35,268 bases of DNA. Origin: G001797105 sp964528155. Its GTDB lineage: Bacteria > Chloroflexota > Anaerolineae > Anaerolineales > E44-bin32. Below are positions 22,028 through 29,985 of this stretch, in pieces (position 1 is the first letter of the stretch; each line of letters begins with the position of its first letter). Location of the stretch: NCBI GenBank assembly GCA_964528155.1, contig CAZGRL010000034.1:1-35268 (forward strand). Direction: 5' to 3'. The notes below the pieces were generated by a model. The model searched no databases. It was not told the DNA's origin and saw nothing but the letters and a program-made list of their open reading frames with translations. A program made the translations under genes and the position numbers.

Positions 22028-24624
22028 TCCATAGCGCAGGCGAACCCGGCAAGGGTGAGGCGCGAAGAGCGCCCTCAACGCGACTGCCGGGCTTCATGTT
22101 GTTGAAGATGGGGTTGAGGATGCACCTGCGGCGTCCGGCCCAAACCGCGCTGATGGTCCTTGGCGTTGCGCTGGGCGTATCAGTCGTCATTTCCATCGAC
22201 CTGGCAAACACGAGCGCCGAGCGGGCGTTCACGCTCAGCACCGAGTCGGTCGTCGGCCGCGCCACATATCAGATTCGAGGCGGGCCGGCCGGTCTGCCGG
22301 ACGAGTTGTACGCCCAATTGAGATCCCAGTGGGGATTTGAGAAAAGCGCGCCCGTCGTCGAGGGGCATGCGCTCGCGCTGGATCAAGGTATGCAGCCTGT
22401 CACGCTGCTCGGATTGGACCCGTTGGCAGAGGCTCCATTCCGCGGTTTCCTGACGGGGGCGATGTCGCGGTCTCCGGGGTTCGAACGCTTCTACACCCAA
22501 CCGGGCATGGTCATCTTAGGGGATTCCTTTGCATCCCGCTTTGGCTTGGCGCCTGGGGACAAGCTCCGGCTTCAAGCCGGTGATCGGATTCTCGAAGTCA
22601 CGGTTCTGGGCATCCTCACTCCCGCCGACGCTTCGGAGGCTGCCGGGTTGGAGGATGTGCTTCTGATGGATATCGCCGGTGCGCAAGAAATCGTCGGCAC
22701 GCCCGGCCGCCTCACACGCATCGACCTGATTCTCACACCACCCGAGGCTGCCCGCCTGACCTCCCTCCTCCCGCCGGGGGCTGAACTCATACCGGCCAGC
22801 CAGGAAGCCGAAACTGCATCGCAGCTTGCTGCGGCGTTCCAACTCAACTTGACCGCCTTGAGCATGCTGGCGCTCGTTGTCGGGATGTTCTTGATCTACA
22901 ACACCATGACCTTCGCCGTCGTGGAACGGCGGGAGATTCTGGGTACGCTGCGCGCCCTCGGCGTGACTCAGGGTCAGATCGTCCTGGTTCTCCTGGCCGA
23001 AGCCGCCGTCGTCTCCGCCGCCGGCTCCGTGCTTGGCATCGGTCTCGGTTGGCTGTTGGGGCAGGGCGCGGTCCGCCTCGTCTCGCGGACGATCACCGAC
23101 TTCTACTTCGTGCTATCCGTGAGTCAGGCGCCTCTGACGGCCGCGGGAGCAATGAAGGGCCTGGGTCTGGGCGTTCTGGCAGGGCTGGTCTCGGCCGCGA
23201 TTCCGGCGCTTGAAGCCGGTCGTTCACCGGCGATCACGGTCATGCGCCGCAGCAGCCTTGAGGATCGGCTGCGGTCCCTGTCGGTGCCTATCGCCCTTGC
23301 CGGTATCTTGCTGGCGGCGGGCGGAACCGGCGTGATCTTGATCAGCGGCCGATCGATCCTGGCGAGCTTTGGCGGGCTGTTCGCGATCTTGCTCGGCCTG
23401 GCGCTCGCTGTTCCGGCCGTGATCAGAGGGTTGATGCTTCCTGCCGGTTCAACGCTCTATCGCCTCGTCGGTACCCTGGGCCGCGTCGCCGCGCGCACGG
23501 TCGATGCCGCGCTGAGCCGAACCGGCGTGGCGGTTGCAGCGCTGATGGTTGCCATCTCGGTCACGATTGGTGTGACCGTGATGATCGCCAGCTTTCGTGA
23601 AACAGTCGTCAACTGGCTTGATCTGACATTGCGGGCGGACGTGTATGTCTCATCGCCGGCCGAGACGGGGACGCGTCCGGTGGGGCACCTCTCTCCGGAC
23701 CTGGCCGAGAAGCTCAAAGCGCTGCCGGGAGTTGAGGCGGTCGAGACCTACCGGGGAGTCGAGGTTCAGAGCGAATACGGGACTGTCCTTCTCTCGGTAG
23801 TCGACGCACGCCGCCAGCGCGATGCACGTCTGTATCGCTTCGCCAGCGGGGGGCCGGGACAGATTTGGGACAGTGTCATCGGCGGGGGAGTGATCGTGAG
23901 CGAGCCGTTCGCGTATCGACACAACATCCCGTCTCACGGTGGGTCCCTGACACTGATCACCGATCGCGGGCCGGAGACGTTCCCAGTCGAGGCGATCTAC
24001 TATGACTACGCCACAGACCGGGGCACGGTGCTGATGAGCGAGAATGTGTTCCTTTCCAGGTGGGAGGATCCCGGTGTGTCCTCCTTTGGGGTCTTCTTCA
24101 AGAGAGGCGCAGATCTTGCGCAAGGGGAGGAACGCATTCGGACCGCCCTGGCTGGAACTGGTCTGGAGGTCCAGGCTAATCGCGCCATACGAAACCGAGC
24201 GCTGGAGATCTTCGATCGGACTTTCGCCATCACGGCCGCGCTCCGACTGCTGACGATCCTGGTGGCGTTCGTCGGCGTGATGAGCGCCATGATGGCCCTG
24301 TTGCTCGAGCGAACCCGAGAGCTGGCGACATTCCAGGCCCTTGGGCTCACACCGGGCGGTGTGTGGAAGCTGATCCTGATGGAGACGGGGCTGATGGGCG
24401 CGACGGCGGGCGTGTTCTCCTGGCCGGTCGGAGTCATCATGGCAACCGTGTTGATCTATGTCATCAACCTGCGGTCGTTCGGGTGGACGATCCGTATGGC
24501 ACTCACACCTTCGATTTTCGTCGAGGCGTTGATCCTCGCCATCCTGGCGGCGATCGTGGCCGGAATCTACCCGGCGTGGCGGCTGATGCGGATCTCTGTT
24601 GCTGAAGCACTGAGAGCGGAGTGA
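22024..24624 (+). CDS. FtsX-family ABC permease, large duplicated form (AttF/AttG-like)
   Basis: 866 aa, translationally coupled to the ATPase. An N-terminal transmembrane segment (about 41-60, TALMVLGVALGVSVVISIDL) is followed by a large external domain. A first FtsX unit comes near residues 275-380 (LTALSMLALVVGMFLIYNTM, RREILGTLRALGVTQGQI), then a middle membrane region around 420-530, a second external domain, and a second FtsX unit at the C-terminus (ERTRELATFQALGLTPGGVW … IYPAWRLMRISVAEALRAE). Two FtsX domains in one chain replace the heterodimer of smaller systems. With the AttH-like protein downstream, it probably handles a lipid or lipoprotein at the cell surface. Confidence 0.9.
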   Translation: MIHSAGEPGKGEARRAPSTRLPGFMLLKMGLRMHLRRPAQTALMVLGVALGVSVVISIDLANTSAERAFTLSTESVVGRATYQIRGGPAGLPDELYAQLRSQWGFEKSAPVVEGHALALDQGMQPVTLLGLDPLAEAPFRGFLTGAMSRSPGFERFYTQPGMVILGDSFASRFGLAPGDKLRLQAGDRILEVTVLGILTPADASEAAGLEDVLLMDIAGAQEIVGTPGRLTRIDLILTPPEAARLTSLLPPGAELIPASQEAETASQLAAAFQLNLTALSMLALVVGMFLIYNTMTFAVVERREILGTLRALGVTQGQIVLVLLAEAAVVSAAGSVLGIGLGWLLGQGAVRLVSRTITDFYFVLSVSQAPLTAAGAMKGLGLGVLAGLVSAAIPALEAGRSPAITVMRRSSLEDRLRSLSVPIALAGILLAAGGTGVILISGRSILASFGGLFAILLGLALAVPAVIRGLMLPAGSTLYRLVGTLGRVAARTVDAALSRTGVAVAALMVAISVTIGVTVMIASFRETVVNWLDLTLRADVYVSSPAETGTRPVGHLSPDLAEKLKALPGVEAVETYRGVEVQSEYGTVLLSVVDARRQRDARLYRFASGGPGQIWDSVIGGGVIVSEPFAYRHNIPSHGGSLTLITDRGPETFPVEAIYYDYATDRGTVLMSENVFLSRWEDPGVSSFGVFFKRGADLAQGEERIRTALAGTGLEVQANRAIRNRALEIFDRTFAITAALRLLTILVAFVGVMSAMMALLLERTRELATFQALGLTPGGVWKLILMETGLMGATAGVFSWPVGVIMATVLIYVINLRSFGWTIRMALTPSIFVEALILAILAAIVAGIYPAWRLMRISVAEALRAE

Positions 24625-24676
24625 TTGATTTGGGATTCTTGCACTCGACTAGCGGCGAATCGGATGAGGGACAGCG

Positions 24677-25840
24677 GTGACCCGTCGCGCTCTCGTCTGG
24701 TTGATCATGGTGCTGGCGATCGGAATCAGTTTCGGGGTGTTTGCCTTGTTGCAAGGTCCAGCCCCGGTCGAAGCCCCTTCGCCAACGCTGGTTCTGGCCA
24801 CTCCGAAGGAGACGCCTGCGTTTGCTCGCGCCCTTGAGCCGCGGCCTTTCTCGTTTCCCGCCGACCATGGACCGCACCTGGACTATCAAACTGAGTGGTG
24901 GTACTACACGGGCAACCTGGACGATGAGAACGGTCATCATTACGGCTACCAGCTCACCTTCTTCCGCAGAGGTCTTTCGCCGGATCAGGTGCGGCGCGCC
25001 TCTGATCTGGCCACTACCCAGATCTACTTTGCTCATTTCGCCATCACGGATGTCAGCGCCGGGACGCACGCTTTCGTAGAGCGGTTCAGCCGAGGGGCCC
25101 CGGAATTGGCGGGAGCCTCAGGCGATCCCTACAGCGTCTGGCTGGAATCGTGGCGCGTGGATGCTCTCGACCCCGAGGGCGATTTAGTGCATGTTCAGGC
25201 GAACCAAGACGACATGCAGCTCGATCTGACCTTGAGCGCAGTCAAGCCGATCACGCTGAATGGGGACCATGGGCTGAGTCTCAAAGGGGGTGCGGCAGGG
25301 AATGCCTCGTATTACCTGAGCTACACACGCATGGAGACTCAGGGCTCCATCATCCTGGGTGGTCCTCAGCAGACCGTTACCGGGACGAGCTGGTTCGATC
25401 ACGAATGGAGCACGAGCGCGCTCCCCGCCCAGGCTGTCGGGTGGGATTGGTTCAGCCTGCAGCTTGATGACGGCCGGGATCTGATGTTCTTCCAGATCCG
25501 CAACGCGGACGGATCGATCGACCCGTCGGCAGCGGGGACGCTTGTGGCTGTCGACGGCTCCTCCCACGGCCTTTCCGCAACAGATGTCCTGCTGGAGAAA
25601 CTCTCGACCTGGCGAAGCCCGGAGACGGGGGGCGTGTACCCGGTCCGCTGGCGAGTGTCCGTCCCCGCTGCGGGCCTCGACTTGACTCTCGAGCCATGGC
25701 TTGAAGATCAAGAGATGCGTGTGAGCTTTCCCTACTGGGAAGGTGCCGTGAAGATCCTGGATTCAGGGACAGGCCGGGTGATCGGTCAAGGTTATGTTGA
25801 GTTGACCGGCTACGCCGAAAGTATGCAGGGCACTTTCTAG
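24677..25840 (+). CDS. Secreted lipocalin-like protein, AttH / CrtC-hydratase family
   Basis: 387 aa from GTG 24677. An N-terminal hydrophobic anchor or signal (about residues 5-26, ALVWLIMVLAIGISFGVFAL) is followed by a Pro-rich spacer. The family hallmark FPADHGPHLDYQTEWWYYTG comes next (about 61-79), then YGYQLTFFRRGL, GTSWFDHEWST and WDWFSLQLDDGRDLMFFQIR. These are the shared blocks of AttH and carotenoid 1,2-hydratase (CrtC-like) proteins. No carotenoid genes are nearby; linkage to the ABC ATPase and permease instead matches AttEFGH-type clusters. It is probably an extracytoplasmic lipid-binding partner of the exporter. Confidence 0.88.
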   Translation: MTRRALVWLIMVLAIGISFGVFALLQGPAPVEAPSPTLVLATPKETPAFARALEPRPFSFPADHGPHLDYQTEWWYYTGNLDDENGHHYGYQLTFFRRGLSPDQVRRASDLATTQIYFAHFAITDVSAGTHAFVERFSRGAPELAGASGDPYSVWLESWRVDALDPEGDLVHVQANQDDMQLDLTLSAVKPITLNGDHGLSLKGGAAGNASYYLSYTRMETQGSIILGGPQQTVTGTSWFDHEWSTSALPAQAVGWDWFSLQLDDGRDLMFFQIRNADGSIDPSAAGTLVAVDGSSHGLSATDVLLEKLSTWRSPETGGVYPVRWRVSVPAAGLDLTLEPWLEDQEMRVSFPYWEGAVKILDSGTGRVIGQGYVELTGYAESMQGTF

Positions 25841-26235
25841 CTCAGCGACTCGAAGTGGACACAATCCCCCGAACCAAATGGGGGGAGCCGGGCGAATGAA
25901 AGGCAACGCCCCCAGACCTGAGGGGGGCAGGCCGGGGGGCGGTCGCTACATTGACCCGAAGGCCAAGGAACGACTACCTCATTCTAGCCAAAGAGCAGGC
26001 GGCCACAATGGCCAGTCCCTCCCACCTCACCGCCCGAGGGCCAGGTCGGGCCGCCGTCTGTTTGCGTGGAAGGCGATTTGACTGCCGATCCCGGCAGCCA
26101 AGTCGCCTCCTCCCGGTTATCCTGGGAGGATAGCCGGGTTGGAGGAGGTGCGAGACACGCGGACAGTCCACGCACCGCTCAGATTCCGGCTTAGCCGCGG
26201 GACGACCCACCCGTTCAAGCCGGCAAGAGTCTCGT
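25841..26235 (+). ncRNA. Non-coding region with strong hairpins; candidate structured RNA
   Basis: No credible gene lies between the AttH-like gene and the DHH gene (514 nt). The stretch is rich in paired elements. Early C/G-run hairpins include CCCCC/GGGGG at about 25866-25885 and GGGCG/CGCCC shortly after. A 15-bp stem follows (26073-26080 plus 26082-26087 paired with 26092-26097 plus 26099-26106; one A-C mismatch, one wobble, ATCC loop). An immediately adjacent long hairpin (26106-26148) has an inner stem CCGGTTATCCT with AGGATAGCCGG and an outer CCTCCTCC with GGAGGAGG. Both arms are near perfect, as expected for an RNA or terminator. No known RNA family could be assigned by eye. Confidence 0.45.
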
Positions 26236-26264
26236 TTGGCGGCGCGAGGTCTTGAGGTTAAGAT
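26236..26264 (+). promoter_or_regulatory. Candidate promoter of the DHH phosphoesterase gene
   Basis: TTGGCG (26236-26241) and TAAGAT (26259-26264) are separated by 17 nt; each matches 4 of 6 consensus bases. The predicted start at about 26271 would give an 84-nt leader. That leader contains a bulged 10-bp hairpin (26298-26323: GCCGG with CCGGC, CTCGG with CCGAG), which ends 16 nt before the AGGAGA ribosome binding site. Confidence 0.4.
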
Positions 26265-26354
26265 AGACGGCGGAAAGGGACCAAAACGGCGGGCGATGCC
26301 GGGCCTCGGTTGCCGAGACCGGCTGCCCTCCCCGGTGCTAGGAGATGTTGCGGA

Positions 26355-27377
26355 TTGGATCCAAAAGAGCGTCTGGACCGATTGCTCTCCGCACTTCCAG
26401 GCGGCGAGCCCATATTGATCCTGCCCCATAACGACCCCGACCCGGATGCCATCGCCGGCGTGCTCGGACTGAATGTGCTCCTGACAGACGCTGGCCGGGT
26501 GTGTGATATGGGCTATGGCGGGATCGTCGGCCGGGCTGAAAATCGAGCGCTGGTGCGCTACCTCAACCAGCCGTTCCACAAGTTGACAGCGTCCGACATT
26601 CGCCGAGCCAAGGTGATTGCCCTCGTCGACACACAGCCCGCGGCCGGGAACAATCTGATCTTCGAATCCGAGTTCCCGCGTGTGCGTGTTGTCCTCGATC
26701 ACCATCCGCTCATCGAAGCCACGCAGCGGGCCGCTTTCAGTGACATCCGACCGGAGATCGGGGCCGGTTCAACCATGGTCACGGAGTACCTCCGGGCCGC
26801 CGGGCTTGACCTCTCGACACCTCTGGCGACCGCCCTGTTCTACGGGATCGAGACCGACACCATGGGGCTCGGGCGCGGAGCGAGCCCTGCCGACACGGAC
26901 GCCTATTTCTACCTTCACCCCCAGGTCGATCCCGAAGCCCTGGCCGAGATACAGCGTGCGCAGGTGCCGGCAGCCTACTTCCAGTCTCTCAGGACGGCGC
27001 TCGATAGCACACGTCTGTATGACAGCCTGGCCGTCTCCTACGTCGGCGAGATGACCTACCCTGATCTGGCGGCGGAGATCGCCGACTTGCTCTTGCGTCT
27101 GGAAGGAGTCCGGTGGGTCCTCAGCATCGGCGTGTACAAAGACAACCTGATCCTGGCTGCGCGGAGCCGCAGTGGCCGCAGCGGGAGCGGGCGACTTGTC
27201 CGCACGATCGTGGATGGACGTGGCACGGCCGGCGGGCACGGGACGATGGCTGGTGGCCAACTCTCGCTTGAGGGTCAGACGCCCGAGGGCCTGGCGGCGG
27301 ATCTCACTCGTCGGGCCCTGGCCCACCTGAAATTGCCCGAGGACATGCCGGGTCGGCCGCTCCTGCACGGTATGTAG
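26355..27377 (+). CDS. DHH-family phosphoesterase (DHH/DHHA1)
   Basis: 340 aa from TTG 26355, chosen because AGGAGA (26340-26345) lies 9 nt before it; an earlier in-frame TTG at 26310 has no ribosome binding site. Metal motifs are complete: HNDPDPDA (25-32), VDTQP (91-95), LDHHP (114-118) and GIETDT (164-169). The DHHA1 substrate-binding loop GGHGTMAGG lies near residue 300. Relatives include nanoRNase/pAp phosphatase (NrnA) and c-di-AMP phosphodiesterases; which substrate applies here cannot be told. No transmembrane or CBS domain is attached. It is located just before a degenerate response regulator. Confidence 0.9.
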   Translation: MDPKERLDRLLSALPGGEPILILPHNDPDPDAIAGVLGLNVLLTDAGRVCDMGYGGIVGRAENRALVRYLNQPFHKLTASDIRRAKVIALVDTQPAAGNNLIFESEFPRVRVVLDHHPLIEATQRAAFSDIRPEIGAGSTMVTEYLRAAGLDLSTPLATALFYGIETDTMGLGRGASPADTDAYFYLHPQVDPEALAEIQRAQVPAAYFQSLRTALDSTRLYDSLAVSYVGEMTYPDLAAEIADLLLRLEGVRWVLSIGVYKDNLILAARSRSGRSGSGRLVRTIVDGRGTAGGHGTMAGGQLSLEGQTPEGLAADLTRRALAHLKLPEDMPGRPLLHGM

Positions 27378-27424
27378 GTTTCGTGCGGAATCGTCCGAGA
27401 CTCTCGTAGCCGGAGTGGACCACA

Positions 27425-27453
27425 TTGCCGGCGAGACGTCTGTGCCGTAGAAT
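27425..27453 (+). promoter_or_regulatory. Candidate promoter of the winged-helix regulator
   Basis: TTGCCG (27425-27430) is followed after exactly 17 nt by TAGAAT (27448-27453), which matches 5 of 6 bases of TATAAT. Transcription would begin near 27460. The short leader can form CCACC (27464-27468) with GGTGG (27475-27479), which partly covers the GGGAGGA ribosome binding site. Confidence 0.55.
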
Positions 27454-27485
27454 CGCCGGCGGACCACCGACCTTGGTGGGAGGAC

Positions 27486-28202
27486 ATGCAGGCAATCGTC
27501 GTAGCCAAAGACCCGGACGAACGCGAGATCCTCACCTTCATCTTGCGCCACGCTGGCCTGGCCGTCGCCTCGAGCGGCGATCTTCAACGTGTCTTGGCGA
27601 ATTGGCTCGAACATCCGGCGGACGTGATCCTGATCTCTCTGGACAGTCAGGCGCGGCTCGTTGAGGATGTCACCGGGGTGCGCGATGTCACCGGAGTGCC
27701 GTTGTTGGTGATCGTCGACGCTCCGTCCGAAGATGAGCTTTGCGCGGCCCTGCAAGCTGGGGCCGACCTGATCTTGGATCGTCCTGTTGCCGGGCGTGTG
27801 CTGGCGGCCTACGTCCAGACCCTGGTCAGACGCTCAGGGGGAGTCCCGTCCTTCATTCTGCCCCGGTTGGACCTGCAAGACGTGACCCTCGATCCAGCCA
27901 CCAGGACCATCGAAGTCGCCGGTCAGGAGCCGCACAGGCTGACACAACTCGAGTTTCGATTGCTCTTCGTGCTGATGACCAACCGGGGTCAGGTGATTCC
28001 GATAGATGTGATCGTGGAGCGGGTCTGGGGTTACGCCGGGCAGGGTGAGCGCGACCTCGTGCGCGGGCTTGTCAGTCGCCTGCGGCGCAAGATGGAGCCC
28101 AATCCCGATCAACCTCGCTACATCGAGACGGTGCAGGGGGTGGGCTACCGGTTCATCGCCGACGAGCCGCTCCCGGAGCCGCCGCCGGCGTCCTCGAATT
28201 GA
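27486..28202 (+). CDS. OmpR-type winged-helix regulator with degenerate receiver domain
   Basis: 238 aa. Residues 1-115 have the receiver fold but lack its chemistry: the acidic pair is Ala7-Lys8, the phospho-acceptor position is Ser51 (ILISLDSQ), the conserved Thr is Val77 and the conserved Lys is Arg99 (LILDRPV). Residues about 125-230 are an intact OmpR/PhoB winged helix, with LTQLEFRLLFVLMTNRGQVI, VERVWGY, LVRGLVSRLRRKMEPNPDQP and IETVQGVGYRF. It therefore probably binds DNA without classical phosphorylation. No histidine kinase gene is nearby. GGGAGGA precedes the ATG, and a 23-bp hairpin follows 42 nt after the stop. Confidence 0.9.
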   Translation: MQAIVVAKDPDEREILTFILRHAGLAVASSGDLQRVLANWLEHPADVILISLDSQARLVEDVTGVRDVTGVPLLVIVDAPSEDELCAALQAGADLILDRPVAGRVLAAYVQTLVRRSGGVPSFILPRLDLQDVTLDPATRTIEVAGQEPHRLTQLEFRLLFVLMTNRGQVIPIDVIVERVWGYAGQGERDLVRGLVSRLRRKMEPNPDQPRYIETVQGVGYRFIADEPLPEPPPASSN

Positions 28203-28243
28203 TCGCCGTTCCTCGAGTGTAAATGCCCACGGGAGGGGCAGAG

Positions 28244-28296
28244 GGCCGATATGAAGGACGGGGCCGACTTCGCCGGCCCCGTCCTTCATATCGGCC
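28244..28296. terminator. 23-bp perfect hairpin, copy 1 of a two-copy element
   Basis: The arms at 28244-28266 and 28274-28296 are perfect complements around a 7-nt loop (ACTTCGC), giving GAAGGACGGGGCCG at the top of the left arm. It follows the winged-helix regulator. No U-tract follows, so if it terminates it relies on the stem alone, and it is symmetrical enough to act both ways. It matches the hairpin at 34323-34375 at 18 of 23 arm positions, and all five differences are compensated on the opposite arm. Confidence 0.75.
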
Positions 28297-28334
28297 TTAG
28301 GCTGATGAGCCTGCATTCCACAGAATTCCTAGCT

Positions 28335-28387
28335 AAATCGCCCGATTTGCACAACTTTGCCACATCTTGTGAACACGATTTGTGCAA
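28335..28387. promoter_or_regulatory. Cluster of dyad-symmetric operator-like sites before the LysW-like/KamA locus
   Basis: AAATCG-CC-CGATTT (28335-28348) is a perfect 6-bp dyad. CGATTTG recurs 33 nt later, about three helical turns (28343-28349 and 28376-28382). TTGCACAA (28347-28354) and TTGTGCAA (28380-28387) form a perfect 8-bp inverted pair. An AT-rich ATCAATAATAG lies just downstream at 28397-28407 and could hold a -10 box, although no convincing -35/-10 pair is visible. This fits a repressor-controlled promoter for the three-gene locus; the regulator might be the winged-helix protein encoded just upstream. Confidence 0.5.
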
Positions 28388-28453
28388 GGGCGCGGTATCA
28401 ATAATAGGGCTTTGCGCCGGATGTCAGCGGCGGAAGCCGGCGGGAGTTCGCAG

Positions 28454-28663
28454 ATGAGCATCGCCATTTGCCCGGATTGTGACGCCGAGGTCAGCCTCGC
28501 CCACGCCCCCTGGCTGGGCCAGCGGGTGAATTGCCCTCGCTGTGGAACCATGCTCGAAGTCACGGGCCTTTCACCGGTTGAGTTGGACTGGGCTTTCGAA
28601 GAGCCGATTGGCCGATCTGAATACTACGTGGAGGGCTCGCTAGGCGACGATGGATTCGCCTGA
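28454..28663 (+). CDS. LysW-like zinc-ribbon amino-group carrier protein, atypical C-terminus
   Basis: 69 aa from ATG 28454, with CGGGAG as ribosome binding site; an earlier in-frame ATG at 28421 lacks one. The zinc ribbon is Cys6-x2-Cys9 and Cys27-x2-Cys30 (ICPDCDAEV … LGQRVNCPRCGTMLEV), followed by GLSPVELDWAFEEP. This matches LysW/ArgW, the carrier that holds alpha-aminoadipate or glutamate by its C-terminal Glu during lysine, arginine or ornithine synthesis. LysW (about 54 aa) ends in EDWGE; here the protein runs on about 18 residues and ends GSLGDDGFA, with no C-terminal Glu. It is therefore a LysW paralogue whose attachment site is missing, moved or not used. The next genes encode ATP-grasp and lysine 2,3-aminomutase proteins. 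Confidence 0.8.
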   Translation: MSIAICPDCDAEVSLAHAPWLGQRVNCPRCGTMLEVTGLSPVELDWAFEEPIGRSEYYVEGSLGDDGFA

Positions 28664-28776
28664 TTGGGAACCTGCTATCCGAATGGTCCGTGTTCGACAG
28701 AGAGCCATCGCCTCACCGTCGGTCAGGGATGAGCTCTCGAAGTGTTTTAAACAGCCATTTCCCAGGAGGAAATCCG

Positions 28777-29985
28777 ATGAGATACATGGAAGGTAGTCGT
28801 GTTCACAAGAAGCCTCCGAGTACCGGTCGCAAGGCCGCACCCTGGAGGATCGCGCTGATCGCCAACATCAAGGACGAGATCGACTGGGGTCCGGACGCCC
28901 CGGCGGACGCCGGATCGGAGTTCGATCGCCGGGATACGCTGGAAGCGATCGCCGCCGCGCTGGAAGAAGACGGCCATTGGGTGCACATCTGCCGTGGGGA
29001 TGACACCCTTCCCGAGGTCCTCCAGAATCTCCGCCCGCACATTTGCTTCAACATTGCCGAAGGCCTCGGCGGTGACGCCCGGGAAGCGCAGGTGCCGGCA
29101 CTGTGCGAGCTGCTTGGCATCCCGTATACGGCGTCACAGGTCCTGGCGAATGCTCTGTCACTCGACAAGACCCGGACAAAAAGGATCTGGCGTGATCACA
29201 ACCTTCCGACGGCCCCGTTTCAAGAGTGGCGGTCGCCAAATGAGAACCTTGACCCTGCGCTGACGTTCCCGCTCTTCGTCAAACCAGTCCGTGAGGGGAC
29301 GGGCATGGGTGTGGACACATCGGCCATCGTGCACGATGAGAAGAGCCTGCGCGAAAGGGTCGAATGGTTGGTACGCGCCTACCGTCAGCCGGCTCTGGTG
29401 GAGTCCTACCTGCCCGGCCGCGAATTCACCGTCGGCTTCATTGGAAACCCAGGAGACACGGAGTACCGGTCCCGACCGTGGCTCTACAACGAGCGTGGCT
29501 ACCACTTCTTCCCGGTGCTGGAGATCGACAACACCATCAGCATCAGCCCCGGGGTGTATGGTCATGACGCCAAGGGCTTCGACATCGGAGTCGAGGGTGC
29601 GCCAGGCTATCTGTGCCCGGCCGACATCCCCAATCGTCTCCGCCTGCGGCTGCTTGATCTGGCCAGACGCGCTTCCGAAGCGCTCGGCGCGCGCGATGTC
29701 TCGAGGATCGACTTCCGTACCACGGCCGAGGGCAAGCCGTACCTGATGGAGATCAACACTCTCCCCGGGCTCAACCCGGAGGTGAGCGATTTGTGCATCA
29801 TGGCCGCTTCCGAAGGCATGGCCTATCCGGTCTTGATCACCGAGATCCTGTATCTTGCGGCAGAGCGCTACGGATTGCCCTTTGAAGCGCGACTGCACGA
29901 GCACATCATGTCGGCCAGCGCACTCGGGTCGATGGCGACCAATGGCGCCTCCTGGGGCTACGCCAGCCGCGGGCAGGGATCGTAG
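28777..29985 (+). CDS. D-Ala-D-Ala-ligase-like ATP-grasp enzyme
   Basis: 402 aa from ATG 28777, behind a strong CAGGAGGAAA site; the frame opens at 28690, but that GTG has no site. The N-terminal pre-ATP-grasp domain ends with CELLGIPYTAS and DKTRTKRIWRDHNLPTAPF. The ATP-binding core has PLFVKPVREGTGMGVDTSA (165-183), VESYLPGREFTVGFIGN (208-224), SRIDFRTTAEGKPYLMEINT and EINTLPGLN (325-333), the catalytic metal loop of D-Ala-D-Ala ligases. It probably joins a carboxylate to an amino group through an acyl-phosphate. It is not a close match to Ddl: the N-terminus and a loop (about 225-280) differ. It is not the LysX/RimK branch that normally serves LysW. Substrate unknown; context suggests lysine or beta-lysine. 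Confidence 0.85.
   Translation: MRYMEGSRVHKKPPSTGRKAAPWRIALIANIKDEIDWGPDAPADAGSEFDRRDTLEAIAAALEEDGHWVHICRGDDTLPEVLQNLRPHICFNIAEGLGGDAREAQVPALCELLGIPYTASQVLANALSLDKTRTKRIWRDHNLPTAPFQEWRSPNENLDPALTFPLFVKPVREGTGMGVDTSAIVHDEKSLRERVEWLVRAYRQPALVESYLPGREFTVGFIGNPGDTEYRSRPWLYNERGYHFFPVLEIDNTISISPGVYGHDAKGFDIGVEGAPGYLCPADIPNRLRLRLLDLARRASEALGARDVSRIDFRTTAEGKPYLMEINTLPGLNPEVSDLCIMAASEGMAYPVLITEILYLAAERYGLPFEARLHEHIMSASALGSMATNGASWGYASRGQGS

Noticed and set aside
24677..25840. Carotenoid 1,2-hydratase (CrtC)
   Set aside because: Shares the fold and the EWWYYTG block, but no carotenoid genes are near. An N-terminal export signal and adjacent ABC genes fit AttH better.
26161..26205. Resemblance to the 3' end of RNase P RNA (GTCCACG … CAGATTCCGGCTTA)
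   Set aside because: The 12-of-14 match to the CAGAAnCCGGCTTA end is attractive, but the obligatory GAGGAAAGTCC block and the GCAAGnCCAAATAG block are absent on either strand, and the P4 helix cannot be formed. Probably coincidence; an Rfam search would settle it.
26211..26225. tRNA T-loop-like GTTCAAGCC
   Set aside because: Flanking bases cannot make a T-arm, and no anticodon or acceptor stem fits around it.
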